From assembly GCF_001475545.1 (NCBI RefSeq), contig NZ_LDQC01000042.1:1-64000 (forward strand): 64,000 nt of DNA, given 5' to 3'. A model generated the notes under the pieces. The model was not told the DNA's origin. It ran no database searches and saw only the letters and a program-made list of their open reading frames with translations. Below are positions 35,648-45,505 of this stretch, piece after piece (the stretch's first letter is position 1; every line of letters starts with the position of its first letter). A program made the translations under genes and the position numbers. The DNA is from Curtobacterium luteum. Its GTDB lineage: Bacteria; Actinomycetota; Actinomycetes; Actinomycetales; Microbacteriaceae.

Positions 35648-36853
35648 CTAGGTGGGGAGGTTGACCGGCTCGGTGTCGGGGATCGGGCTCGCGTCGCGGC
35701 CGCGGAGGTCGGGCAGCCACTGCTTCGCCGCGAGGGGGAGCAGCACGCCGATCAACGCCATGCTCGCGCCGACCAGGAGACCGCCCGTCGGGCCGTGCAG
35801 GTCGATGAGGAAGCCGGCGACCGCGGAGCCGCCCGCGGCACCGATGAGCTGGCCGGTGCCCATCCAGCCGTAGGCCTCGGCGGTGTCGGAGAACTTGACC
35901 GTGGCCGACACCGAGCCGAACATCACGGCGAGGGCCGGGGCGATGCCCGCCCCCGCCACGAGGAGTGCGAGGCAGAGCCACCAGAAGTTCGTGCCGCCGA
36001 CCGCGAGGGCGAGGCCGACGAAGACGATCGCCATGCGGGTCCACAGCGTGTTCGGCGAGATCGGGCGGTGGCCGAACGCGAGGCCGCCCAGGAGCGAGCC
36101 GATCGCGAAGACCGCGAGGACGATGCCGGCGTTCGGACTGCCCTCGCCGAACACGCTCGTGACGCTGGCCTCGACCGCGGCGCAGGCGCCGATGAGGAGC
36201 AGGCCCGTGAGGGTGGCCACGACGACCGAGGGACGCCGGAGCACGACGCCGAACGCCCGCTTCGAGCGGGGGATGCGGACCCGGCCGAGCTCGGGGGAGG
36301 CGATGAACCAGACGCCGCCGATGACGAGGAACGCCATCGCGACGACGATCGCCTCGACGGTGCCGATCTGCGTGGCGACGAACGTGGTGATGACCGGTCC
36401 GGCGACCCAGATGAGCTCCTGCGCGCTCGCGTCGAGGGAGAACAGCGGTGTGAGCTGCGCCGAGGTCACCATCTTGGGGTAGATGGTGCGCACCGCCGGC
36501 TGGACCGGGGGCACGGCCAGCCCACCGAGGAACCCGACGACGACGTACCCCCAGAGCGGCATCAGGACGAAGCCGACGACGCTCATGCTCGCGAGCGCGA
36601 CGATGCTCGTCAGGATCAGGACGGGACGCATGCCCCAGCTGCCCATCCACCGGCTGGTGAGCGGACCCGCGATCGCCTGCCCGATGCTCGTCGTCGCGAG
36701 GACGAGACCGGCCGCACCGTACGAGTCGAAGACGTGCTCGACGTGGAGCAGGTACGCGAGCGAGAGCATCCCGAACGGGAAGCGAGCGGTGAGCTGCGCG
36801 GCGATGACACGACCGACGCCAGGGGTCTTCAGCAGGGGCCCGTACGTACTCAC
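35648..36853 (-). CDS. MFS transporter
   Basis: 401 aa from GTG 36853. It has about twelve membrane segments, with GSWGMRPVLIL in the 2-3 loop in place of the classical DRxGRR motif. The GLAVPPVQPAVRTIYPKM stretch near residue 115 is typical of a predicted permease branch of the family. The regulator is not obvious. Its 5' side faces the nrd promoter region, so the two are divergent. Confidence 0.82.
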   Translation of the reverse strand: MSTYGPLLKTPGVGRVIAAQLTARFPFGMLSLAYLLHVEHVFDSYGAAGLVLATTSIGQAIAGPLTSRWMGSWGMRPVLILTSIVALASMSVVGFVLMPLWGYVVVGFLGGLAVPPVQPAVRTIYPKMVTSAQLTPLFSLDASAQELIWVAGPVITTFVATQIGTVEAIVVAMAFLVIGGVWFIASPELGRVRIPRSKRAFGVVLRRPSVVVATLTGLLLIGACAAVEASVTSVFGEGSPNAGIVLAVFAIGSLLGGLAFGHRPISPNTLWTRMAIVFVGLALAVGGTNFWWLCLALLVAGAGIAPALAVMFGSVSATVKFSDTAEAYGWMGTGQLIGAAGGSAVAGFLIDLHGPTGGLLVGASMALIGVLLPLAAKQWLPDLRGRDASPIPDTEPVNLPT

Positions 36854-36966
36854 AAGAGGAGTGTACGGACCGGACGGACGGCGGTGTCCCCCGGTCGGGG
36901 AGGTGTGCACGGACGGCTCGTGTGCACGGTCCGGTGCCGGACTCCGCGACACGCCGATGCGCTGAT

Positions 36967-37084
36967 TCCACACATGTGGATCGACGCTGTCCACCGGTGT
37001 GGGGAAGTGTCGGTGGTCGGCCGGAGAATGGCGGAATCTCGGGCCTCTCGGGAATCCACAGACTGTGGAGGGCGTTGTGGAGAA
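36967..37084. promoter_or_regulatory. Cluster of DnaA-box-like TCCACA/TGTGGA motifs
   Basis: TCCACA-CA-TGTGGA at 36967-36980, CTGTCCACC near 36988, TCCACA-GAC-TGTGGA at 37055-37069 and TTGTGGAGAA near 37075. Read as DnaA boxes (TTATCCACA or TTGTCCACA), each matches seven or eight of nine positions. nrd genes in E. coli are known DnaA targets. Confidence 0.45.
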
Positions 37085-37097
37085 CTACACGGCTGTA

Positions 37098-37113
37098 ACA
37101 CTTCCTCTTGTGG
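37098..37113. promoter_or_regulatory. NrdR box 1
   Basis: ACACTTCCTCTTGTGG, an imperfect copy of the NrdR consensus ACACTATATATAGTGT. Centre lies 32 bp before that of box 2. Confidence 0.65.
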
Positions 37114-37129
37114 TCGGTGCCGCGGCCAG

Positions 37130-37145
37130 CCACTAGATGTAGTGT
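37130..37145. promoter_or_regulatory. NrdR box 2
   Basis: CCACTAGATGTAGTGT, with perfect CACTA/TAGTG arms. NrdR sites come in pairs about three helical turns apart near nrd promoters; this spacing fits exactly. It lies 97 bases before nrdH, whose transcription it presumably represses when dATP is high. Confidence 0.8.
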
Positions 37146-37241
37146 GGAGTCATCGCAGCGGCCCTTCCCGGACACGACTGCGCACAGGCATCAGAACCAC
37201 CTCCACAGCACGAACACCACCAGCAAGAACCAGGGGAGATC

Positions 37242-37475
37242 ATGGCCGTCACCGTCTACACCAAGCCGTCCTGCGTCCAGTGCACCGCGACGTACCGGGC
37301 CCTCGACAACAAGGGCATCCAGTACGAGGTGCACGACGTCTCCACGGACGAGGCAGCCCTCGAGCACGTCAAGAGCCTCGGCTACCTGCAGGCCCCGGTC
37401 GTCGTGACCGACGACGACCACTGGTCGGGCTTCCGCCCCGACAAGATCGCGACGCTCAGCGCCGAACTCGCGTGA
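37242..37475 (+). CDS. nrdH: NrdH redoxin (electron donor for NrdEF)
   Basis: 77 aa. Glutaredoxin-like fold with the redox pair CVQC at residues 11-14 (KPSCVQCTATYRALD). The C-terminal WSGFRPDKI motif is diagnostic for NrdH and mediates contact with thioredoxin reductase. It supplies reducing power to NrdE. First gene of the class Ib cluster, starting at an ATG behind GGGGAG. Confidence 0.95.
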   Translation: MAVTVYTKPSCVQCTATYRALDNKGIQYEVHDVSTDEAALEHVKSLGYLQAPVVVTDDDHWSGFRPDKIATLSAELA

Positions 37476-37480
37476 CCGCC

Positions 37481-37504
37481 GTGCGGGCCCGAACGGGCCC
37501 GCAC
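37481..37504 (+). terminator. Perfect hairpin between nrdH and nrdI
   Basis: GTGCGGGCCC (37481-37490) and GGGCCCGCAC (37495-37504) make a perfect 10-bp stem with a GAAC loop, starting five bases after the nrdH stop. No T-run follows. It may stabilise the nrdH end or weaken transcription into nrdI. Confidence 0.6.
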
Positions 37505-37515
37505 GCACCCGGCCT

Positions 37516-37534
37516 GGAGGCACCACCCGCCTCC
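37516..37534. repeat. Short GGAGGC/GCCTCC hairpin (copy C)
   Basis: GGAGGC (37516-37521) and GCCTCC (37529-37534) with a 7-nt loop. It forms a tandem pair with the preceding hairpin inside the nrd cluster. Confidence 0.5.
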
Positions 37535-37583
37535 GCCGAGCCACTCCCGACCTGCTGTCCGCACCTCTGACCAAGGAGCGCGC

Positions 37584-38000
37584 ATGAGCAACCTCATCTA
37601 CTTCTCGAGCGTGTCCGGCTACACGGCCCGCTTCATCGAGAAGCTGGGGCTGCGGGCAGACCGGATCCCGCTCTACCCGAACGACCCGTTCCTCCACGCG
37701 GACGAGCCGTACGTGCTCGTGCTGCCGACCTACGGGGGCGGCAACGGGCAGGGAGCGGTCCCCAAGCAGGTCATCAAGTTCCTCAACGACGAACGCAACC
37801 GCTCCCTCATCCGCGGTGTGGTCGTCGGCGGCAACACGAACTTCGGCGAGGCCTACGGTCTCGCGGGGGACGTCATCGCGCAGAAGTGCGGCGTCCCCGT
37901 CCTCTACCGTTTCGAGCTCTTCGGCACGCCTGACGACGTGCACGCAGTCACCACTGGATTGGAAGCATTTTGGACGCAGCAGTTGCAGACGTCGATCTGA
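37584..38000 (+). CDS. nrdI: NrdI flavodoxin-like activator of class Ib RNR
   Basis: 138 aa with AAGGAG seven bases upstream. FMN-binding sites are [10 protein letters not shown] near residue 8 and [14 protein letters not shown] near residue 47. NrdI supplies the oxidant that forms the Mn(III)2-Tyr radical in NrdF. It overlaps the proposed nrdE start by 31 bases. Confidence 0.94.
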   Translation: MSNLIYFSSVSGYTARFIEKLGLRADRIPLYPNDPFLHADEPYVLVLPTYGGGNGQGAVPKQVIKFLNDERNRSLIRGVVVGGNTNFGEAYGLAGDVIAQKCGVPVLYRFELFGTPDDVHAVTTGLEAFWTQQLQTSI

Positions 38001-40123
38001 CGTCGCCGCAGACGGGGATGGACTACCACTCCCTCAACGCGATGCTCAACCTCTACGACGCGAACGGGAACATCCAGTTCGACAAGGACCGTGAGGCTGC
38101 CAAGCAGTTCTTCCTGCAGCACGTCAACCAGAACACCGTCTTCTTCCACAACCTGAAGGAGCGGCTCGACTACCTGGTCGAGAACGAGTACTACGAAGCC
38201 GCGACGATCGAGCAGTACTCGCTCGACTTCATCCAGAAGCTCAACGACCTGGCGTACTCGAAGAAGTTCCGGTTCCAGACGTTCCTCGGTGCGTTCAAGT
38301 ACTACACGAGCTACACGCTCAAGACGTTCGACGGCAAGCGCTACCTCGAGCGCTTCGAGGACCGCGTCGTGATGACCGCCCTCGGCCTCGCGCAGGGCAA
38401 CGAGCAGCTCGCGATCGACCTCGTGGAAGAGATCATCGCCGGCCGCTTCCAGCCCGCGACCCCGACGTTCCTCAACACCGCGAAGGCCCAGCGCGGTGAG
38501 CTCGTCTCCTGCTTCCTCCTCCGCATCGAGGACAACATGGAGTCGATCTCACGCGGCATCAACTCCTCGCTGCAGCTCTCGAAGCGCGGCGGCGGCGTGG
38601 CCCTGCTGCTCTCCAACATCCGCGAGGCCGGCGCCCCGATCAAGCAGATCGAGAACCAGTCCTCCGGGATCATCCCCGTGATGAAGCTGCTGGAAGACTC
38701 GTTCTCCTACGCGAACCAGCTCGGTGCGCGTCAGGGCGCCGGTGCCGTGTACCTGTCCGCGCACCACCCGGACATCATGAAGTTCCTCGACACCAAGCGC
38801 GAGAACGCCGACGAGAAGATCCGCATCAAGACGCTGTCGCTCGGTGTCGTCGTGCCGGACATCACGTTCGAGCTCGCGAAGAACAACGAGGACATGTACC
38901 TCTTCTCGCCGTACGACGTCGAGAAGGTCTACGGCATGCCTTTCGGTGACGTCCCGATCTCCGAGAACTACCGCGCGATGGTCGACGACTCGCGCATCAA
39001 GAAGACGAAGATCAAGGCGCGTGACTTCTTCACGACCATCGCCGAGATCCAGTTCGAATCGGGCTACCCGTACATCGTGTTCGAGGACACGGTGAACAAG
39101 GCGAACCCGATCAAGGGTCGGATCAACATGTCCAACCTCTGCTCGGAGATCCTGCAGGTCAACACCCCGACCACCTTCAACGAGGACCTCTCGTACAAGG
39201 AGATCGGCAAGGACATCTCCTGCAACCTCGGTTCGCTGAACATCGCGCTGACGATGGACTCGCCGGACTTCGGCAAGACGATCGAGACGGCCATACGCGG
39301 CCTCACCTCGGTGTCGCAGATGTCGCACATCTCGTCGGTCCGCTCCGTCGAGGACGGCAACGACAAGTCGCACGCCATCGGCCTCGGGCAGATGAACCTG
39401 CACGGCTACCTCGCTCGCGAGCGTGTCTTCTACGGCTCCGAAGAGGGCATCGACTTCACGAACATCTACTTCTACACGGTGCTGTTCCACGCCCTGCGCG
39501 CCTCGAACAACATCGCGATCGAGACGGGGGAGACGTTCGACGGCTTCCGCGACTCGAAGTACGCGTCGGGTGAGTTCTTCGACAAGTACACCGACCAGGA
39601 GTGGACGCCGGCGACCGAGCGTGTCCGCGAGCTCTTCGCGAACGCGAACGTGACGATCCCGACGCAGGACGACTGGAAGGCGCTGAAGGCGTCCGTCCAG
39701 GAGCACGGCATCTACAACCAGAACCTGCAGGCCGTCCCGCCGACCGGTTCGATCTCGTACATCAACCACTCGACGTCGTCGATCCACCCGATCGCGTCGA
39801 AGATCGAGATCCGCAAGGAAGGCAAGCTCGGCCGCGTCTACTACCCGGCGCCGTTCATGACGAACGACAACCTGGACTACTACCAGGACGCGTACGAGAT
39901 CGGTGCCGAGAAGATCATCGACACCTACGCCGCTGCCACGCAGCACGTCGACCAGGGCCTGTCGCTCACGCTGTTCTTCAAGGACACCGCGACCACGCGC
40001 GACATCAACAAGGCCCAGATCTACGCATGGCGCAAGGGCATCAAGACGATCTACTACATCCGTCTGCGCCAGCTCGCGCTCGAGGGCACCGAGGTCGAGG
40101 GCTGCGTCAGCTGCATGCTGTAG
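37970..40123 (+). CDS. nrdE: Class Ib ribonucleotide reductase, large subunit
   Basis: 717 aa from TTG 37970, which has GGAAG upstream; ATG 38018 ([10 protein letters not shown]) is the alternative. Reduces ribonucleoside diphosphates. Active-site Cys residues lie in [17 protein letters not shown] and [12 protein letters not shown]. The radical-site Cys region contains [11 protein letters not shown]. The C-terminal electron-relay CxxC is in EGCVSCML. There is no ATP-cone, which is normal for NrdE. Codon use is strongly biased, as expected for an essential, highly expressed gene. Partner is nrdF. Confidence 0.96.
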   Translation: MDAAVADVDLTSPQTGMDYHSLNAMLNLYDANGNIQFDKDREAAKQFFLQHVNQNTVFFHNLKERLDYLVENEYYEAATIEQYSLDFIQKLNDLAYSKKFRFQTFLGAFKYYTSYTLKTFDGKRYLERFEDRVVMTALGLAQGNEQLAIDLVEEIIAGRFQPATPTFLNTAKAQRGELVSCFLLRIEDNMESISRGINSSLQLSKRGGGVALLLSNIREAGAPIKQIENQSSGIIPVMKLLEDSFSYANQLGARQGAGAVYLSAHHPDIMKFLDTKRENADEKIRIKTLSLGVVVPDITFELAKNNEDMYLFSPYDVEKVYGMPFGDVPISENYRAMVDDSRIKKTKIKARDFFTTIAEIQFESGYPYIVFEDTVNKANPIKGRINMSNLCSEILQVNTPTTFNEDLSYKEIGKDISCNLGSLNIALTMDSPDFGKTIETAIRGLTSVSQMSHISSVRSVEDGNDKSHAIGLGQMNLHGYLARERVFYGSEEGIDFTNIYFYTVLFHALRASNNIAIETGETFDGFRDSKYASGEFFDKYTDQEWTPATERVRELFANANVTIPTQDDWKALKASVQEHGIYNQNLQAVPPTGSISYINHSTSSIHPIASKIEIRKEGKLGRVYYPAPFMTNDNLDYYQDAYEIGAEKIIDTYAAATQHVDQGLSLTLFFKDTATTRDINKAQIYAWRKGIKTIYYIRLRQLALEGTEVEGCVSCML

Positions 40124-40137
40124 CGGTCGGTCGCTGA

Positions 40138-41232
<1,095 letters not shown>

Positions 41233-41252
41233 TCCTGGTCTGACCCGTGAGG

Positions 41253-41282
41253 ACGCCCCGCTGGCTTCGGCCGGCGGGGCGT
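41253..41282 (+). terminator. Terminator of the nrd cluster
   Basis: ACGCCCCGCTGGC (41253-41265) and GCCGGCGGGGCGT (41270-41282) pair with one mismatch around a TTCG tetraloop, 20 bases after the nrdF stop. Confidence 0.85.
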
Positions 41283-41636
41283 GTTGGATCGCACGCATCA
41301 TTGAGTTTTCGCAACCGAGGTTGGGTATCGAGCCCCAAGGCGTCGTCCGACTTTGGGTTCCGTCATCGAAGGTTGGGTGGCGCTGTTAGGAGGAAGAAGG
41401 TCGACCAGCCTCGCGTCCAAGCGGGCCGGCTTGAAAGTGTGCTCGCCGCGTGCGTCCGGATGGCGGTGCGTCGAGTGCGAAACGCCGCGGATTAGCTATG
41501 TGAGACAGGTTTGCCTCGACGAAAGCCGTGATCGTTGTATCCCGTCGGCAGGACAGCCGGAAGTTCGTCTGCGGACCGTCTACCGAGGCACAGCGCGACC
41601 TGGCGGTATGCAGCGCGGTCGCAGGAGCGTTGCCGG
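41283..41636. other. Intergenic stretch at the left edge of the acquired region
   Basis: About 350 bases, lower in GC than the nrd genes and with weak codon structure. I see no gene, repeat or tRNA in it. It marks the change from nrd to the three-SDR locus. Confidence 0.5.
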
Positions 41637-42446
41637 TCAGGCGAATATGTCGCCGGTACGCAGCGATGCGTCGGCTCCGCCGTCGACGAAGATGACTTGT
41701 CCTGTGACATGGGTGTTTGCAGGGCTGGTCAGCCAGGTGAGTAGTTCAGCTGGTGCTGCTGGTTCTGATGGGCCGTGGAGCGGCATCGGCACCATCTGCA
41801 GGAGGGCGTCGCGCTGTTCGGGGTTATCGAGCATCGGCTGAGTCATCGGACTGATCACGATGCCGGGGCCGACCGCGTTGAGGGGGACACCTGCTTCGGC
41901 CCACTCGGGACTGATGGCTGCCCGTCGCACCCACCGTGAGATGGCTCGTTTCGATGAGGCGTACAGCGTCTGGCCTCCATCGCGGGCAACAGCCGTCTCG
42001 GCGGCACTGACTGCTGCTGCTTCGTCTCCCTGCAGGCACGCTTCGACGACGTCGTCATCGGTGGTTTGCAGTGTGGAGAACGACGACACGATCGCTGCGC
42101 GTGGAGCGTCGGAGTGCACCAGCAGTGGTCGGAGGCGTTCGAGCGTGGCGACAGCGCCGAAGTAGTTCACCGTGATCGTGACCGGTGCGGGAGCTGCGAC
42201 GCCAGCGACCGCGATGACCGCGTCGATGCGGCCGCCGCTGGCTTGGTCGACCGCGCCGGCGAGGGTGTCCCGGCCGTCGGCTGTGCTGAGGTCGGCAATG
42301 ATGTCCGCGTTTCGGATGTCGATGCCGATGACGCGGTGCCCGCGCGCGCGGAGGAGAGCGGCGGTGGCTGCGCCGATGCCTGAGGCTGCACCGGTGACGA
42401 CGTAGGTACGGGCAGTGTGCTGAGGTTCGGAGGGTGTGGCAGTCAT
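41637..42446 (-). CDS. SDR-family oxidoreductase (hydroxysteroid-dehydrogenase-like)
   Basis: 269 aa. Cofactor site VVTGAASGIGAATAALLRAR; the usual NAG motif is degenerate (VIAVAGVAAP). Catalytic Ser in IVSSFSTLQ and YASSK for Tyr-Lys. The C-terminal VTGQVIFVDGGADASLRTG is classical. The spacing between Ser and Tyr is longer than usual, as in 3-alpha-hydroxysteroid dehydrogenase/carbonyl reductases. Last gene of a three-SDR run. Confidence 0.88.
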   Translation of the reverse strand: MTATPSEPQHTARTYVVTGAASGIGAATAALLRARGHRVIGIDIRNADIIADLSTADGRDTLAGAVDQASGGRIDAVIAVAGVAAPAPVTITVNYFGAVATLERLRPLLVHSDAPRAAIVSSFSTLQTTDDDVVEACLQGDEAAAVSAAETAVARDGGQTLYASSKRAISRWVRRAAISPEWAEAGVPLNAVGPGIVISPMTQPMLDNPEQRDALLQMVPMPLHGPSEPAAPAELLTWLTSPANTHVTGQVIFVDGGADASLRTGDIFA

Positions 42447-42527
42447 GATGCTTCTTCCTGGCTGCGCCCCGTGTCCTGTTGCGGGGCGCAGCCGTCGGAG
42501 CGGGTGTGGTGTCGGGTGATGAAGCGG

Positions 42528-43277
42528 TCAGCTCTTCTGCATGAAGCCGCCGTCGACGCTGTGGGTGATGCCGGTGACGAATCCTGCTTCGTCGGAGAGC
42601 AGCCATGCGACGGTGGCAGCGACTTCTCGTGGGGATCCCATGCGACCCATGGGCATCTGCTCCGCGTACATGGCTCGGGTTCCCTCGTCGAGGGCTGCCA
42701 CTGCGGGGGTGTCGATCAGACCGGGGGCGACAGCGTTGACGCGGATGCTGTCCCGCGCGTACTCGAGTGCGGCTTGCCCGGTGAGGGAGATGACGCCTGC
42801 CTTCGCTACGGCGTAGGCGGGCTGACCGATCGTGGCGCGGAGGCCGGCGGCGGATGCCATGTTCACGATCGAGCCGCCGCCGTGTTCAAGGAAGTAGCTG
42901 ATCTCGGCTTTCATCGACAACCACATGCCCTTGAGGTCGATGTTGTGGATGCGGTCCCACCATGCCTCGTCGAGATCGTGGATGCGTGCAGGCGGGTGGC
43001 CGATCCCAGCGATGTTCGCGGCGTAGTGCAGCGCGCCGAACGTGTTCACGGCGTGGGCGACGAGGGCGACTGTGTCCTCGGCACGTGATACGTCGGTGCG
43101 GATGAACGACGCGGTGCCACCGGCTGCGGTGATCTCCTCGACCACTCGGGCGCCGGCGGTGTCGACAACATCACCGATGACGACTTTGGCGCCGCGTTCG
43201 GCGAGCAGCTTCGCGGTTGCTTCTCCGATGCCGGATGCGCCGCCGGTGACGGCGACGACCTTGTCCTTGAAAGTCAT
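42528..43277 (-). CDS. SDR-family oxidoreductase, second of three
   Basis: 249 aa. NAD-binding TGGASGIGEATAKLLAERG, then YAANIAGI, catalytic Ser in IVNMASAAGLR and YAVAK, and the C-terminal VTGITHSVDGGFMQKS. Length and motifs place it among classical SDRs, such as cyclopentanol or hydroxysteroid dehydrogenases. ATG overlaps the upstream stop (TGATG), so it is coupled to the first SDR. Confidence 0.92.
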   Translation of the reverse strand: MTFKDKVVAVTGGASGIGEATAKLLAERGAKVVIGDVVDTAGARVVEEITAAGGTASFIRTDVSRAEDTVALVAHAVNTFGALHYAANIAGIGHPPARIHDLDEAWWDRIHNIDLKGMWLSMKAEISYFLEHGGGSIVNMASAAGLRATIGQPAYAVAKAGVISLTGQAALEYARDSIRVNAVAPGLIDTPAVAALDEGTRAMYAEQMPMGRMGSPREVAATVAWLLSDEAGFVTGITHSVDGGFMQKS

Positions 43278-44191
43278 CAGCGGACCAACGCAAACTCTTC
43301 GTTCATGGACCCGGGGATTGCGTACCCGTCCAGATCTCGTATTCGGTCGATGTGCGCAGCGACGTCGTCAGGTGTGGCGACCGGTTCGTCGGCGGTGACG
43401 TGCCAGCCCGGCGTGACACCCATGAAGACACGTGCGTACCGGCCGCGTGCGATCGAGTAGAGCTCGTGCGAGCGGGTGTTCGATTCGCTGGCCAGGTATG
43501 CGACCAAGGCGCTGATCATTTCGGGTTCGGCGTGCGCCGGGGTGGTCGGCATGCCGACGAACTGGTCCGCGTTCATGTCCGCTCCCATCCGGCTGACCGC
43601 CGCGGGGAGGATCGTGTTCGCGAGGATGCCGTGCGGTGCCCCTTCGAGCGCGACCACGTTCGCGAGACCGAACACTCCACCCTTTGCGGCTGCGTAGTTG
43701 GCCTGTTGGATCGACCCGAACAGCCCAGCCGCCGAGGAGGTGAACACGATGCGTCCGTAGCCGTTCTCGCGCATGTTCGCGAAGGCAGGCTGAGTGACGT
43801 AGAACGCTCCGTTGACGTGCACAGCCAGCAGGGCATCGATCGCTGCCGGAGTCAGGTCGGTGAAGGCGGCGTTGCGGATGTTGCCGGCGTTGTTGACGAG
43901 GATGTCGATCTTGCCGAACGCGTCGAGAGCGGTCTGGACGATTGCCTGACCGCCCTCGGGCGTGGCGACGGAGTCGTAGTTCGACACCGCCTCGCCGCCG
44001 GCAGCGCGGATCTCGTCGGCGACCTGATCGGCCATCGCGGTCCCGCCGTTCTCACCGCTGATGTCACCGCCGAGGTCGTTGATCACCACCTTTGCTCCGC
44101 GGCTCGCGAGCTCGAGGGCATGCGCCCGACCCAGCCCTCCGCCAGCTCCTGTCACGACCGCCACGCGGCCAGTGAACGACACTGCAGACAT
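43277..44191 (-). CDS. SDR-family oxidoreductase, first of three
   Basis: 304 aa from ATG 44191 with GGAGAG upstream. Cofactor site VVTGAGGGLGRAHALELASR, NDLGG for NAD, LVNNAGNIRN, FTSSAAGLFGSIQQ and YAAAK. It is the type of SDR related to the dehydrogenase part of multifunctional beta-oxidation proteins (3-hydroxyacyl-CoA). Its C-terminal 70 residues are longer than in standard SDRs. Together with the two downstream SDRs it suggests a ring or alcohol-oxidation pathway, under control of the divergent TetR gene. Confidence 0.9.
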   Translation of the reverse strand: MSAVSFTGRVAVVTGAGGGLGRAHALELASRGAKVVINDLGGDISGENGGTAMADQVADEIRAAGGEAVSNYDSVATPEGGQAIVQTALDAFGKIDILVNNAGNIRNAAFTDLTPAAIDALLAVHVNGAFYVTQPAFANMRENGYGRIVFTSSAAGLFGSIQQANYAAAKGGVFGLANVVALEGAPHGILANTILPAAVSRMGADMNADQFVGMPTTPAHAEPEMISALVAYLASESNTRSHELYSIARGRYARVFMGVTPGWHVTADEPVATPDDVAAHIDRIRDLDGYAIPGSMNEEFALVR

Positions 44192-44237
44192 GTTCTCTCC
44201 TTTGAGACTCGGTCGCTCCGAGCACATGGCATAGTCT

Positions 44238-44264
44238 GCCACTTAGCGGACGAGTGTCAGTGGC
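44238..44264. promoter_or_regulatory. Possible operator of the SDR/TetR promoter
   Basis: GCCACT and AGTGGC arms around a 15-base spacer in the 99-base divergent gap between the first SDR gene and the TetR gene. Short arms, so tentative. Confidence 0.4.
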
Positions 44265-44290
44265 GATCGCGGGATACTTGGAGCGTGGAC

Positions 44291-44872
44291 ATGCAAGAGG
44301 CCGACAACGAGATCCGGCAGATCGCTCCCCTTCGGGTACGCCGCCGGACGGCGACGCAGGCCGAGATCGCGGAGGCAGCGGCGTCGCTGTTCGAGCGGTA
44401 CGGGTTTGAGAACGTCACCGTTGAGCAGATCGCGACGGCAGCGGGGATCTCGATGCGCACGTTCTATCGACACTGCTCGGGCAAGGATGAAGCGCTCTCC
44501 GTGGGTTTGAGCGCGGGTCCGGAGGAACTGGCGGCGGCAATCGGAAAGCATCAGGACCTGCCGCTCCTGGAAGCGGTGGTGGCAGGGTTCGTGGAGGTGT
44601 CGGACAGCCCGGTCCGTCGCAGCGAACTGCGGCTGATCCTCGGAACACCAGCGCTTCGTGCGTCGTGGTTGGCAGCTGGCCGCGCCGCTCAGGAAGATCT
44701 GGTTGGCATTGTGCGGCAGTACTTCCCAGCCATCACCGTGTTCGAAGCCCAAGCCCGGGCAGCTGCAATCATCAGCATCCTCACCGTGGTGCTTGAGGCA
44801 TGGACCGCCGCAGAAGACGATGACCTCCCGCTCCGAGCTCAGCAGGCCCTCCGCGTGCTCACTGACTGGTAG
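44291..44872 (+). CDS. TetR/AcrR-family regulator of the SDR genes
   Basis: 193 aa from ATG 44291, with GGAG at seven bases (GTG 44285 is possible). HTH: TQAEIAEAAASLFERYGFEN, then VTVEQIATAAGISMRTFYRH. It belongs to the branch with a C-terminal MftR-like domain. It is divergent from the SDR operon and presumably represses it until a hydrophobic substrate binds. Confidence 0.9.
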   Translation: MQEADNEIRQIAPLRVRRRTATQAEIAEAAASLFERYGFENVTVEQIATAAGISMRTFYRHCSGKDEALSVGLSAGPEELAAAIGKHQDLPLLEAVVAGFVEVSDSPVRRSELRLILGTPALRASWLAAGRAAQEDLVGIVRQYFPAITVFEAQARAAAIISILTVVLEAWTAAEDDDLPLRAQQALRVLTDW

Positions 44873-45112
44873 GTCTGTCCGCAAGGACCCGCACCACCGG
44901 TACCTGTGAGCCGGCCCACTCTGCCGAGGAGGGTCTGTCTTGGTCTGACACAGAAACGACCGTTTGTGGCACGCATGGGAGACCTGAGCCGACGAGAGCT
45001 CCTCGAGCGGCGAGTCGTGTAGCGATACTCGGTGCCGGTATCTATGCGTCGTTAACGGCCGGGTGCAGCGAGTTCCGCTACGTTCTCGACTATGGGTGAC
45101 CTCCTCCGGTAG

Positions 45113-45262
45113 GTGCGGACTGCGCGACGGCTCTACGAACAGCAAGACATGACCGTCGCCCAGATCGGCGACGTCCTCGGCGTCAGCCGCACGACCGTCT
45201 ACCGGGCTCTCCGACGCGAAAGTGAACCTGCTGCCGGACGGCGCCGCAAGTCGTCCGGTTGA
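45113..45262 (+). pseudogene. C-terminal HTH fragment of a serine resolvase/invertase
   Basis: A 49-codon frame reads TARRLYEQQDMTVAQIGDVL followed by GVSRTTVYRALRR, the DNA-binding HTH that ends Tn3-type resolvases and invertases. The catalytic domain is absent upstream; the preceding codons are interrupted by a stop. It could in principle be expressed from GTG 45113, but it is more likely a relic. Confidence 0.8.
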
Positions 45263-45443
45263 CGATCGGCTATCGGACGCGGTTAGTTGCACTCGCCGAT
45301 GGAGTATCGGAGTCAATCGATCTGCGTCACAACGGGTTTCGCAGCGCTCCTGGTTCGTCGGTACGTGTCCGCGAGAGTGTCCGACGTCACTGCGGAATCT
45401 ATCGGACGTGTGTAGCTCCCCACTTCCGCTTCCTCGAGTCGGT

Positions 45444-45467
45444 GCTGAATTTCAGCAGTGTTAGCTT
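45444..45467. promoter_or_regulatory. LacI-type operator, MFS promoter
   Basis: GCTGAATTTCAGC (perfect palindrome 45444-45456) followed by AGTGTTAGCTT. The same 24-base block occurs between lacI and the first esterase at 47972-47995 with two substitutions. It lies 50 bases before the MFS start codon. Confidence 0.85.
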
Positions 45468-45505
45468 CCTCGAGTCGCACACCCAACCGACGAAGGAGTC
45501 GAACG

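Larger units (their letters stand above)
36854..37241. other. nrd regulatory region
   Basis: This 388-base divergent interval is unusually rich in motifs: several TCCACA/TGTGGA palindromes, two NrdR-type boxes, and AT-rich patches. The nrdH Shine-Dalgarno (GGGGAGAT) is at its right edge. It holds no ORF I would keep. Confidence 0.7.
44873..45505. other. Scar region holding a resolvase fragment
   Basis: Over 600 bases between the TetR gene and the MFS gene. It contains the short resolvase-HTH ORF at 45113-45262 and the LacI-type operator at 45444. The remaining sequence (44873-45112 and 45263-45443) has no gene I can support and is probably the debris of a transposon or integration event. Confidence 0.6.

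Noticed and set aside
36854-37241. Cobalamin riboswitch before the nrd genes
   Set aside because: Class Ib reductase does not use B12, and the B12-box signature is not visible; NrdR boxes explain the region better.
41283-41636. tRNA or attachment site at the border of the acquired region
   Set aside because: No cloverleaf arms or direct repeat with the other border could be found by eye.
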